Below, piece after piece: positions 28,161 to 37,500 of a stretch of DNA of 38,287 nucleotides. Made by a program: the position numbers and the translations under genes. Source of the DNA: Cellvibrionaceae bacterium (GTDB taxonomy: Bacteria; Pseudomonadota; Gammaproteobacteria; Pseudomonadales; Cellvibrionaceae). The stretch is from the NCBI GenBank assembly GCA_025800365.1, contig JAOXRT010000089.1, forward strand, positions 1-38,287. The letters are read 5' to 3'. Each line of letters starts with the position of its first letter. Position 1 is the stretch's first letter. The notes beneath the pieces are model-generated. The model was not told the DNA's origin. It worked only from the letters and a program-made list of their open reading frames with translations, and searched no databases.

Positions 28161-28307
28161 ATGTGGAGGTGCAATGGCTTTACCAGAAGTGACAAAGCAT
28201 TTACCGATTTGCTCAGTAAGCAGAACTGCTGGCTAAAAGGCTTTACAAAAACTAACCCGCCAATCACCTACAGCCCTTGTTATTTATGTCTCTCGCAGCC
28301 ATTGTAA
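28161..28307 (+). CDS. Possible small protein (48 residues), low confidence
   Basis: An open frame of 48 codons lies in the gap between two divergent genes. The product is rich in aromatic residues with four Cys (C4, C28, C41, C44), including CYLC near the end. I do not recognise it. No good ribosome binding site precedes this ATG; a GGAGGT six bases into the frame instead precedes another ATG at 28174 in a different frame that encodes only about 20 residues. It could equally be unused intergenic sequence. Confidence 0.2.
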   Translation: MWRCNGFTRSDKAFTDLLSKQNCWLKGFTKTNPPITYSPCYLCLSQPL

Positions 28308-28347
28308 GCCGGTAACCCTGAAAATATTTTGATAGCAGTGCCGATTT

Positions 28348-30183
28348 ATGAGTTCATCGATAAACTCCGTAGAAAGTGAAGCCCAAAATGAGGGCGCAAA
28401 TAACAGTGACGAGATAGGGAAAACCTCCCAAGAACAAGATAAAGGCAATCGTCTAAGTATTTTGCTTGAGCTTAGCCCCTTTGTACGGCCCTACAAGAAG
28501 ACTTTAATAGCCGCCCTATTCGCCCTTCTTTTAACGGCGAGTGCAAGCTTAGCTATTGGACATGCCGTACGCCTATTGATTGATCAAGGCTTTGTTGGTG
28601 GCTCTCTCGAAGAGCTCAATCAGGCCATCTACTTTTTAATAGCTATTATTTCGGTCATTGCATTCGGTACTTTTATTCGCTTTTATTTAGTGTCTTGGCT
28701 CGGAGAAAGAGTCTGCGCAGACATTCGTACTAAGGTTTTCGATCATCTTTTAACGCTAGAGCCCAATTTTTTCGAAACCAATCGCAGCGGCGAAATAATG
28801 TCTCGCCTAACCACCGATACCAGTCTGCTAGAAAATATAATTGGCTCCTCTTTATCCATGGCTTTGCGTAACAGCCTCACCTTTATTGGTGGGCTGTTAA
28901 TGCTGTTGCTGACCAACTTTAAATTGAGCCTTATCGTGCTCAGCGCGGTGCCATTAATTTTAGGTCCTTTACTTATTTTTGGTCGCCGGGTCCGCAAACT
29001 TTCACGCTCCAGCCAAGACCGAATTGCCGACATGGGCACTTATGCCGGCGAAGCCATTGAACACATTAAAACCGTTCAGAGCTTTGGCCAAGAAAACTAT
29101 GAGCGCCAAGCCTTTGCAACAGAAGTCGAGAATGCCTTTAAGGTCGCCCGCAAAAGAATTAAGCATCGAGCCCTACTTATCGCGGCCGTCATTCTATTTG
29201 TATTTGGCGCCATCAGCGGCATGCTCTGGGTTGGCGGCTATGATGTATTGCAAGGCAAAATGAGCGGCGGCGATCTTGGTGCTTTCGTATTTTATGCCGT
29301 GATGGTAGCCAGCGCCGTCGCTACGCTTTCAGAAGTTTTTGGCGAACTGCAAAGAGCGGCTGGTGCGGCCGAGCGACTTGTCGAGCTAATTAATGTCGAG
29401 CCTAAAATCAGTACCAACAGCGAGCCAAACAACTCGCTAGCTGAGCATGCTCGACAGCTAGAGTTTAGATCTTTGAACTTCAGCTACCCCAGCCGGCCCG
29501 ATCAAAAGGCACTGGATAACTTCAATTTAAATATACCCGCAGGACAAGCTGTCGCATTAGTTGGCCCGAGTGGCGCAGGCAAATCGACTGTATTTGAATT
29601 GGTGCAACGTTTTTACGACCCGGAATCGGGCGAGCTCACGCTATCTGGCATTAATTTGCGTGAGTTGAGCCCCCAGCAACTGCGAGATCACATGGCCTTG
29701 GTGCCACAACAACCCGCCCTCTTTACGGCTAGCGTCGCTCATAATATTGCCTACGGCAATCTTGAGGCTAGTGAAGCTGAAATCATTACGGCCGCTAAAG
29801 CGGCCCACGCACACGACTTTATTATGGCATTGCCCCAGGGCTACCAAACTGAACTCGGAGAAAAAGGCGCTCAGCTATCCGGCGGACAAAGGCAACGGGT
29901 TGCAATTGCCCGGGCTATTCTAAAAGATCCAGACATTTTGTTATTGGATGAAGCAACCAGCGCATTGGACGCTGAAAGTGAATACCATGTGCAAGCTGCA
30001 CTGAATGAGCTCATGAAGAACCGCACCACCCTAATCATTGCCCACCGCTTGGCAACCATTACTCATGCCGACAACATCGTGGTAATGGATCAAGGCAAGA
30101 TTGTCGCCCAAGGCAGGCATGAAGAGCTGTTAAACAGCTCCCCCCTATACAAACGACTGGCCGAGCTGCAATTTAACAAATAA
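28348..30183 (+). CDS. ABC exporter, fused permease/ATPase (MsbA-like)
   Basis: A 611-residue half-transporter that should act as a homodimer in the inner membrane. After a ~35-residue acidic cytoplasmic tail, six transmembrane helices span about 50-335. The nucleotide-binding domain follows: Walker A GPSGAGKST (406-414), Q-loop LVPQQPALF, signature LSGGQRQ (510-516), Walker B ILLLDE (530-535) and H-loop His566 (IIAHRLATI). Similarity is to lipid A/multidrug exporters, in particular the MsbA-related subgroup rather than MsbA itself; no lpxK is adjacent, so the substrate is unknown. It stands alone on the plus strand. Confidence 0.92.
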   Translation: MSSSINSVESEAQNEGANNSDEIGKTSQEQDKGNRLSILLELSPFVRPYKKTLIAALFALLLTASASLAIGHAVRLLIDQGFVGGSLEELNQAIYFLIAIISVIAFGTFIRFYLVSWLGERVCADIRTKVFDHLLTLEPNFFETNRSGEIMSRLTTDTSLLENIIGSSLSMALRNSLTFIGGLLMLLLTNFKLSLIVLSAVPLILGPLLIFGRRVRKLSRSSQDRIADMGTYAGEAIEHIKTVQSFGQENYERQAFATEVENAFKVARKRIKHRALLIAAVILFVFGAISGMLWVGGYDVLQGKMSGGDLGAFVFYAVMVASAVATLSEVFGELQRAAGAAERLVELINVEPKISTNSEPNNSLAEHARQLEFRSLNFSYPSRPDQKALDNFNLNIPAGQAVALVGPSGAGKSTVFELVQRFYDPESGELTLSGINLRELSPQQLRDHMALVPQQPALFTASVAHNIAYGNLEASEAEIITAAKAAHAHDFIMALPQGYQTELGEKGAQLSGGQRQRVAIARAILKDPDILLLDEATSALDAESEYHVQAALNELMKNRTTLIIAHRLATITHADNIVVMDQGKIVAQGRHEELLNSSPLYKRLAELQFNK

Positions 30184-30308
30184 GAGCTCAGCCCAGCACA
30201 AGCGAGTGACAAAGCTGAGCTAGAGACCCGAACAGCGGCATAGGCCTAGAGGGGCTTCGATGATATAATCGCGCCCCTTTTCTGCCCTGTAAACCTGAGG
30301 TCACATCT

Positions 30309-31688
30309 TTGAACGCAAGTAACACCCCATTAAACGAGCTTATCCAGGACCGCCAATTGCACCGTGCCTTGGAAGCTCAAGAGCTAAGCACTGCGACCCC
30401 AGTTCAGGAGATTGCCATTCCAGCGGCTCTAGAGGGCCAAGACCTGATGGTTTCCGCTGCAACAGGCAGCGGTAAGACTCTTGCTTTTTTACTACCGGTT
30501 TACCAAAAGCTGCTGGCACAAGACGCCCCCAAAACCGGTACTCGCGCCTTAATACTCTGCCCTACCCGTGAATTGGCCCGCCAAATCCTCAAGCAAGCGA
30601 CCCTACTGAACAAATTTTGCAAAATTGAAGCAGCGGTTATTGCCGGCGGTGCCGAGTTTAAATATCAAAAGGCAGTACTTCGCAAGAACCCCGAGGTCAT
30701 CATCGCCACTCCTGGGCGCTTGGTTGAGCATATCGACAAAGGTAATACCGACCTAGTAGACCTTGAAATGCTAGTCCTAGATGAAGCCGACCGCATGTTG
30801 GATATGGGCTTTAGCGAAGACCTTGAGCGTATTGCCGGCGAATGCGGAGAGAAGCATCAAAGCCTACTGTTTTCTGCGACTTTGGCACATAGCAAGGCCG
30901 AGCATCTAGCCAGCAATATCTTAAATGAGCCTAAATCCATCGCGCTAGCAAATCAGGAAGAGAGTCAACCTGATATTCACCAGCAACGTATTTTGGCCGA
31001 CAGCCCACAGCACAAAAAGCAGCTCTTGAGTTGGCTGCTCGCCAATGAACGCTTTAACAAAGCGCTGGTATTTACCAATACCAAATCGCTTGCTAGCGAA
31101 TTACGCGGCTTTCTTGCCTACACAAAGCAAAGAGTCGGCGCCCTGCATGGCGACATGGAGCAGGCAGAGCGTAATCGCACCATGGATCGATTCCGCCGCA
31201 ACCATATTAATGTCTTAGTCGCGACCGATATCGCCGCCCGAGGACTCGACGTAAAAGATGTCGACCTCGTCATTAATGTCGATATGGCGCGCAATATTGA
31301 CGACTACACTCACCGCATTGGGCGTACCGGTCGCGCTGGCGAACAAGGTGTAGCAATCAACCTAATCAATGCCAACGAGTGGAATTTGATGGCCAAAATT
31401 GAGCGCATTCTAGAGATAGAGATGGAAGCTCGAGTCATCGATGAACACCCAAGCAACTTTAAAGGCCCCAAGAAGGTTAAAAGCACGGGCAAAAAAGCGG
31501 CGGTTAAAAAGCGTAGCGACAAAGACGATAAAAATAGCAAAAAAGCGAAACCTAAAAAGCGCTTACGCGATCAGAAAAACATCGGCAAGCGACGCAAAGC
31601 GAGTACTAATCGAGCTGAAGCGCTTGGCGATGGCACTAGCAGCTTCAGCCCTGTTAAGCGCAAACCTTTTAAGGATGACAGCGAGTAG
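30309..31688 (+). CDS. srmB: DEAD-box RNA helicase, SrmB-like
   Basis: An ATP-dependent RNA helicase of 459 residues. Motifs: Q motif around Gln33, Walker A AATGSGKT (50-57), PTRELA, TPGRL, DEAD (158-161), SAT (189-191), ARGLDV and HRIGRTGRAG. The C-terminus is a long Lys-rich tail ending with RLRDQKNIGKRRKAS, which closely matches the tail of E. coli SrmB as I recall it, including the preceding ARVIDEHP. SrmB acts early in 50S assembly at low temperature. Translation starts at TTG 30309, with GAGG about eight bases upstream. RhlE is the main alternative, but the tail favours SrmB. Confidence 0.88.
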   Translation: MNASNTPLNELIQDRQLHRALEAQELSTATPVQEIAIPAALEGQDLMVSAATGSGKTLAFLLPVYQKLLAQDAPKTGTRALILCPTRELARQILKQATLLNKFCKIEAAVIAGGAEFKYQKAVLRKNPEVIIATPGRLVEHIDKGNTDLVDLEMLVLDEADRMLDMGFSEDLERIAGECGEKHQSLLFSATLAHSKAEHLASNILNEPKSIALANQEESQPDIHQQRILADSPQHKKQLLSWLLANERFNKALVFTNTKSLASELRGFLAYTKQRVGALHGDMEQAERNRTMDRFRRNHINVLVATDIAARGLDVKDVDLVINVDMARNIDDYTHRIGRTGRAGEQGVAINLINANEWNLMAKIERILEIEMEARVIDEHPSNFKGPKKVKSTGKKAAVKKRSDKDDKNSKKAKPKKRLRDQKNIGKRRKASTNRAEALGDGTSSFSPVKRKPFKDDSE

Positions 31689-31757
31689 CCTAAAGCGCCG
31701 CAGCACTTACATCTAGCCATCCAACTGTTTGCTTCCAATTATCAAAGGCCTAGATAC

Positions 31758-31792
31758 AAAAAAGCCCCGCCTGCACTGCAAGCGGGGCTTTT
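31758..31792. terminator. Bidirectional terminator between srmB and the lipoprotein gene
   Basis: AAAAGCCCCGC (31760-31770) pairs with GCGGGGCTTTT (31782-31792) around an 11-base loop; A-run on the left and T-run on the right serve both strands between convergent genes. Confidence 0.88.
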
Positions 31793-31808
31793 AAATTTCA
31801 GGGTTAAA

Positions 31809-32738
31809 CTAGAATTGCGTTTTAGTGAGTGCAACACCGCCCTGCTGATTGCCCTCTCGACTCAACCAAAGCAAGCCGCTTTTGGTTTCATCCCACACCA
31901 GAGCTTCCCATTGACCATCAGGCTCGATGTCGTAACGTTGGGCACTGCTCCAATCCAAAGATTTGCCATCTACTGAACGTTTAGCACGCCACAGGAAGCT
32001 GGACATCCCATTCCAACCCAACTGATAACCCAATAAAGCAAATTCATTACGCTTCGCATCAAAATCAGCTGCGGTCACTAACATATCTACAGGGTAGCTC
32101 GCCGCAGGCGTGACTAGCTGTTTACTTTTGCTTTTGTCTAGTCGGTACAAGCTGGTTTGACCGTCTTGACGATTCTTACTAAACAACCATAACTCGTCAC
32201 CGACGCTGCTTAAGCCTTCAAAATCAAAATTATGTACATTTTTATCGGCGACGGTTTTCGGTTTACCTGAAACGGTAATGGCCATTTTGTGAGCAGAGAC
32301 ACTGCCATTGTCATCGGCCTTAGCCAAATCTGCCCAGCTAATACGGTACAAATAAAGCTCGTCTCTCTGAGCGAAATTATCGCCAATATCAGCTACATAA
32401 AGATGCTTATCATCATGAGCCATCTCTTCCCAATCAAAGTGGTGACCGTCTTTGATGTTAACTGTTTTTAAAATCTTACCCACTTCATCTATGGCATAAA
32501 TGCGGGGCTTATCACCACTATCATTATGAGTCCACATCAAGCCATTATGCTGAGCCAAGCCTGAGGTTTCTTCTAGTGTTTTCTCAAGGCTAAACATTTG
32601 TGACTTCGGGAAACTCAGGCCCAACTCACTATGCTGATGCATACCAGTAACAGCGCAAGCCACCATAAAGGAGCTCATTGCTACAACAGCAACCTTTGCT
32701 GCAGATTTACAAAAAGTCGTTTTAATTTTCATCATCAT
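31809..32738 (-). CDS. Secreted propeller-like lipoprotein of unknown function
   Basis: A 309-residue protein. Residues 1-27 look like a signal peptide with a possible lipobox MVAC (Cys28; Met at -3 is atypical). The mature part has spaced motifs ETSGLAQHNGLMWTHNDSGD, IYAIDEVGKILKTV, DWEEMAHDDKHLYVADIGDN and FDFEGLSSVGDELWLFSKNR, each a likely blade of a beta-propeller, and ends QWEALVWDE. The DWEE and DIGDN signature occurs in secreted propeller proteins sometimes labelled SdiA-regulated or phytase-like; no enzyme activity is evident. The start is placed at the first of three consecutive ATGs (32738); a TTG three codons upstream is rejected. It appears monocistronic. Confidence 0.75.
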   Translation of the reverse strand: MMMKIKTTFCKSAAKVAVVAMSSFMVACAVTGMHQHSELGLSFPKSQMFSLEKTLEETSGLAQHNGLMWTHNDSGDKPRIYAIDEVGKILKTVNIKDGHHFDWEEMAHDDKHLYVADIGDNFAQRDELYLYRISWADLAKADDNGSVSAHKMAITVSGKPKTVADKNVHNFDFEGLSSVGDELWLFSKNRQDGQTSLYRLDKSKSKQLVTPAASYPVDMLVTAADFDAKRNEFALLGYQLGWNGMSSFLWRAKRSVDGKSLDWSSAQRYDIEPDGQWEALVWDETKSGLLWLSREGNQQGGVALTKTQF

Positions 32739-32846
32739 GTTTAACAACGTTCAATGGTCTTTCAATTAAAGCCAATACTTAGCGTCTTCTCTCTTATAAA
32801 TATCACTACTCGAGCGCTTTTGAATTAGCCATTCGTTCCCTTCAGC

Positions 32847-33149
32847 TTATTCCGCTTCTTCGGGCCTTTCCAATAGCTGGTGGTAATTTTCACCATAGTC
32901 ATCGAGATTATCATCCAGAAAATCCCGAAAGCGCGAAGCTAGATGTTTAAAATACTCTGAGCGATCTTCAACAAAATCAGCTTGAGACTCACTATTAGCG
33001 GCCATTATAAAAGTGGCAAAGCGCGCCGCAGCATACATCAGGGCTTCGCTTGCGACACCTGGATCAGCGGCCTGGGCTTTATCATTAGCCAGGTTCAATG
33101 CCTGCTCAACCGTTTCCCAGAAGTGCTTTTCTAAATCTTGATCACTCAT
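32847..33149 (-). CDS. DUF3144-family protein
   Basis: A 100-residue acidic soluble protein beginning MSDQDLEKHFWETVEQALNL. The pattern of an N-terminal aromatic helix, a central hydrophobic helix (EALMYAAARFATFIMAAN) and a second helix with YFKHLASRFRDFLDDNLDDY is that of DUF3144, whose function is unknown. No signal peptide or cysteine is present. The ATG at 33149 is preferred over a TTG five codons upstream. It lies downstream of fklB, from which a terminator separates it. Confidence 0.75.
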   Translation of the reverse strand: MSDQDLEKHFWETVEQALNLANDKAQAADPGVASEALMYAAARFATFIMAANSESQADFVEDRSEYFKHLASRFRDFLDDNLDDYGENYHQLLERPEEAE

Positions 33150-33254
33150 AAATCTACCATTCAAATTTAAGCGAAGACTAACCGCTTTAACTTAAGCAGC
33201 CTCATTAAGCCATTCGTTTTTAACAGAGCTATGACAAGGCAATTAAACGGCTAT

Positions 33255-33283
33255 AAAAAACCCGGCGAACTAAGCCGGGTTTT
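33255..33283 (-). terminator. Terminator after fklB
   Basis: CCCGGC (33261-33266) pairs with GCCGGG (33274-33279), extended by A/T pairs, and is followed on the minus strand by T (33260-33255). It lies 24 bases past the fklB stop. Confidence 0.85.
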
Positions 33284-33306
33284 CACTAAGCTCAGTAGCT
33301 GGCCAC

Positions 33307-33918
33307 TTAAACGATAGCCAACAACTCAACTTCAAATACCAATGCAGCGTATGGACCAATAGCGCCACCAGCTCCACGCTCACCATAGGCCAGCTGATAG
33401 GGAATGAACAATTTCCACTTAGAGCCAACTGGCATCATCTGCAAGGCCTCAACCCAACCGGCAATAACACCAGTAACTGGGAATTCAGCTGGCTGTCCAC
33501 GATCAACAGAGCTGTCAAATACAGTGCCATCAATTAGTGTGCCGTGATAGTGAACACGAACCTGATCGCTGGCTTTTGGAGTTTCGCCATCACCTGCATT
33601 CAGAACTTCGTACTGCAAACCACTTTCAGTGATAGAAACCTCACCACGCTTAGCATTATTTGCCAAGAACTCTTCACCCTCTACCGCCAACTCTTTAGCG
33701 CGCTCCGCCTCTTCAGCCTGTAACTTAGCCTGAATAGCTTGGAAAGCCGCGTTGATGTCAGCCGCTGAAACCTGGCTCTCCTCTCCTTGCAAGGCATCGG
33801 TAAAGCCAGCTAAAGCTGCTTCGCGATCAAAGCCCGGAAACGGACCCTGGGCCAGCTGATCAGCCATTTGACGGCCAATGCCGTAACTCGCGTGCTGTTC
33901 TTGTGTATCGAATGACAT
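33307..33918 (-). CDS. fklB: FKBP-type peptidyl-prolyl isomerase FklB (FKBP22)
   Basis: A 203-residue prolyl cis-trans isomerase. The N-terminal dimerisation half has ASYGIGRQMADQL and a long helix (AFQAIQAKLQAEEAERAKEL). The C-terminal FKBP domain (about 95-203) has VRVHYHGTLIDGTVFDSS, RGQPAEFPV, VIAGWVEALQMMPVGSKW and IPYQLAYGERGAGG. This matches E. coli FklB (206 residues). There is no signal peptide, so it is cytoplasmic, unlike FkpA. It follows the Nudix gene on the same strand by 63 bases. Confidence 0.94.
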   Translation of the reverse strand: MSFDTQEQHASYGIGRQMADQLAQGPFPGFDREAALAGFTDALQGEESQVSAADINAAFQAIQAKLQAEEAERAKELAVEGEEFLANNAKRGEVSITESGLQYEVLNAGDGETPKASDQVRVHYHGTLIDGTVFDSSVDRGQPAEFPVTGVIAGWVEALQMMPVGSKWKLFIPYQLAYGERGAGGAIGPYAALVFEVELLAIV

Positions 33919-33981
33919 AATTCTCTCTTATCCTGTCAAAAAGCCAATAAGCAATTGGCGCTAATAATTATTCAGTCAACG

Positions 33982-34467
33982 TTATTCGCTGCTGTTTCTC
34001 GCGGCGACAAAATCCCTTACCGCCAGGCCGGTTCCAAAATTCCAGCCCTGCAGCTCGTTCACGGGAACGAGCTTGGTGGCATCCAATTCGTGGTTTAACT
34101 TTATCTCACCCGCCGCTTTTACATGGTAGGCAATGATTACTTGGTTCATTTGAGCAAACGGATAAACGCCCACAAGCTCTGGCTCAAAGGCATTTAAGCC
34201 CAGCTCTTCGTGAACTTCTCGCATCACTCCTTCAGCGGGATCTTCGCCCTGCTCCAAGAATCCAGTGATGACAGAGAATACCCCTTCAGGCCACTGCACG
34301 TTGTGAGCGAGTACAATATTTTCACCATACTCAACAATTGCAGCGACAACTGGTATTGGATTATTCCAATGCACAAAACCGCATTCCACATCCATACAAG
34401 CCAGCCGCTCTTCATTGTCAATCAAAGCATTGACCATGTCAGAGCGACACTCGGGGCAGTATCTCAT
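33982..34467 (-). CDS. Nudix hydrolase with N-terminal zinc ribbon
   Basis: A 161-residue cytoplasmic protein. Cys4, Cys7, Cys24 and Cys29 form a four-Cys zinc ribbon (RYCPECRSDM and ACMDVECGF). A Nudix domain follows with a perfect box at 69-91: GFLEQGEDPAEGVM then REVHEELGL, matching GX5EX7REUXEEXGU. It resembles the C-terminal part of NudC but lacks the SQPWPFPxS NADH-pyrophosphatase signature, so NADH decapping is not supported; substrate unknown. It starts 51 bases after the purL stop and may be co-transcribed with it. Confidence 0.88.
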   Translation of the reverse strand: MRYCPECRSDMVNALIDNEERLACMDVECGFVHWNNPIPVVAAIVEYGENIVLAHNVQWPEGVFSVITGFLEQGEDPAEGVMREVHEELGLNAFEPELVGVYPFAQMNQVIIAYHVKAAGEIKLNHELDATKLVPVNELQGWNFGTGLAVRDFVAARNSSE

Positions 34468-34518
34468 CGTTTATCCTTATTCTTTTTGTAATTACGACAA
34501 CTTTTGTAACAACAACAG

Positions 34519-37500
34519 TTAATCAACAAAAACGCGTGCATTGCGGAACAAACGCGTCCAAGCACCATCTTCTTCCCAGGCATCTGGCGCCCAAGAGTTA
34601 GTCACAGCACGATACACACGCTCTGGGTGTGGCATCATAATAGTGCAACGACCATCTTCACTGCTCAAGGCTGTAATACCCAAAGGAGAACCATTCGGGT
34701 TCATCGGATAGGTTTCGCTTACCTGCAGGTGATTATCCACATAGCGCAGCGCTACCAAACCTGAATCATGACAGGCCTGTAAAGCTTCTTCGCTAGCAAA
34801 CTCAGCGCGACCTTCACCATGAGAAACTGCAACCGGCATACTGGAGCCGGCCATGCCAGCCAACAATACCGAAGGCGACTCTTGAACCTGCACCATTGAG
34901 TGGCGCGCCTCAAATTGCTCAGAACGGTTGCGCACAAAACGCGGCCAATGTGCGGCACCCGGCACCAAATCTTTTAGATTCGACATCATCTGGCAGCCAT
35001 TACACACGCCTAAACTAAAGCTGTCATCGCGATGGAAAAAGCTCTGGAACTGGTCACGCACCTGCTCATTAAACAGAATGGTTTTTGCCCAGCCTTCACC
35101 GGCGCCCAATACATCACCGTATGAGAAACCACCACAGGCCGCCAAACCTTTAACATCGGCCAAGTTAATACGGCCCGCCAAAATATCACTCATGTGAACA
35201 TCGACCGCTTCAAAGCCTGCACGGGTAAATGCCGCAGCCATTTCAACGTGGGAGTTAACGCCCTGTTCACGCAGCACAGCCACTTTAGGTTTTACCCCAG
35301 TAGCAATCATTGGTGCTGCAACATCTTCACTTGGGTCGTAGCTCAAATTAGCGCTTAAACCAGGATCCACTTTGGTGATTTGCTCAAACTCAGAGCGTGC
35401 ACAATCGGCGTTATCGCGCAGTGCCGCCATACGGTAGCTAGTTTCGCTCCAAGCCGCCTGCAATACCGCACGCTCTTGTTCGTAGATCACCTCACCATTG
35501 GCTTCAATACGCAGGCAATCTTTATCGTTTAACCAACCCAACTTACTGGCATGAATACCGGCTTTTTCAAATTCAGCGATAAAGTCGTTAGCATCTTCAC
35601 GGCGCATCTGCACCACTGCGCCCAATTCTTCAGAAAACAGGGCCGCTAAGATATCTTCACCAAGCAGGTCGATATTGATATCAACACCCACGTGGCCAGC
35701 GAAGGACATTTCGGCAATCGTCGCCAATAAACCGCCATCGCCTTTATCGTGGTAAGCAATCAATTTGCCTGCCTGATTCGCGGCCTGAACAATCTCAAAG
35801 AAGGCCTTTAGCTGCTCGGCGCTATCTACATCGGCGGGGGCATCACCCATCTGGTTATACACCTGAGCCAAGATGCTTCCGCCCATACGGTTCTTTAAGT
35901 TACCAAGATCGACATAAACAAGATCGGTACTGCCTTTATCGCTACGCAACTCTGGCGTCAGGGTCTTGCGCACATCCGTAACCGGCGCAAACGCGGTAAT
36001 TACCAAAGACAAAGGTGCAGTTACCGATTTATCTTCACCATCTTGCTGCCAAGCGGTGCGCATGGACATAGAGTCTTTACCTACCGGGATGGTGATACCC
36101 AAGGCAGGACACAAATCCATACCGACGGTTTCAACGGTGCGATAAAGTTTTTCATCTTCACCGGGATGGCCGGCCGCACACATCCAGTTGGCACTCAACT
36201 TAATATCTTTGATGTCGGCAATGCTGGAAGCGGCGATATTGGTGATCGACTCAGCAATGGCTAAGCGGCCAGAGGCTGGCGCATCTAACAGTGCAACCGG
36301 CGTACGCTCACCCATCGACATGGCCTCACCGGCGTAATTACCGGTATAGGTGTCGTAGGCCGCCGTAGTGACCGCACAATCGGCTACCGGCACCTGCCAA
36401 GGACCAACGAACTGATCACGTACAACCTGGCCGGTCACCGTGCGATCACCAATGGTGATCAAAAAGCTCTTACTGGCAACGGTAGGATGCTGCAACACAC
36501 GGCGAATGGCTTCGCCAAGCTCAATATTGGCACCATCAAAGGCCTGGGTTTCATAGTCACGCTTATTGCCTTCGCGATGCATCTTAGGCGGCTTACCAAA
36601 CAGCACCGACATCGGTAGATCGACAGGCTTGGCATCAAAGTGGGTATCGTTAACGATCAATACATCATCATCTGTCGCGGTACCAACAACTGAATAAGGC
36701 GCACGCTCGCGCTGGCAAATCGCTTCAAAACGTGGCAAATCTTCCGGTTTCACCGCCAACACATATCGCTCTTGAGATTCGTTACACCAAATCTCCAATG
36801 GGCTCATGCCCGGCTCATCATTGGGTACGTTGCGCAGCTCGAAGTGGGCGCCGCAACCACCATCCTTCGCCAGCTCAGGGAAGGCGTTAGAAAGACCACC
36901 AGCACCTACATCGTGAATAAAGGCAATGGGGTTATTTTCGCCTTGCTGCCAGCAAGCATCGATCACTTCCTGACAACGGCGCTCAATCTCAGGGTTTTGG
37001 CGCTGAACGGAAGCAAAATCTAAATCTTCACTGGAAGAGCCAGAAGCCATAGAAGAAGCGGCACCACCGCCTAGGCCAATCAACATGGCTGGGCCACCTA
37101 GTACAACTAGCTTAGTGCCCGCATCAAATTCATGCTGATCCACATGCTCTTCTTTGATATTACCGTAACCACCGGCCAACATAATCGGCTTGTGGTAACC
37201 ACGGCGCTCGCCATCAAAGTTTTCTTCAAAACTACGGAAATAACCGCAAATATTCGGACGACCGAACTCATTGTTAAAGGCCGCGCCACCGATAGGTCCT
37301 TCGATCATGATATCCAGTGCGGAAACAATGCGGCCAGGCTTGCCGTAGTCCTGCTCCCAAGGCTGGATAAACTCGGGAATCTGCAAGTTAGATACGGTAA
37401 AACCGGTTAAACCAACCTTGGGCTTAGAGCCCTTGCCAACCGCGCCTTCATCGCGAATCTCACCACCGGAGCCCGTTCCCGCCCCAGGGAATGGCGCGAT

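Noticed and set aside
28348-30183. Calling the ABC exporter msbA
   Set aside because: No lpxK neighbour and an N-terminal acidic extension; the general exporter family is all that the sequence supports.
33982-34467. Identification of the zinc-ribbon Nudix protein as NudC NADH pyrophosphatase
   Set aside because: The SQPWPFPxS motif is missing after the Nudix box and the protein is far shorter than NudC.
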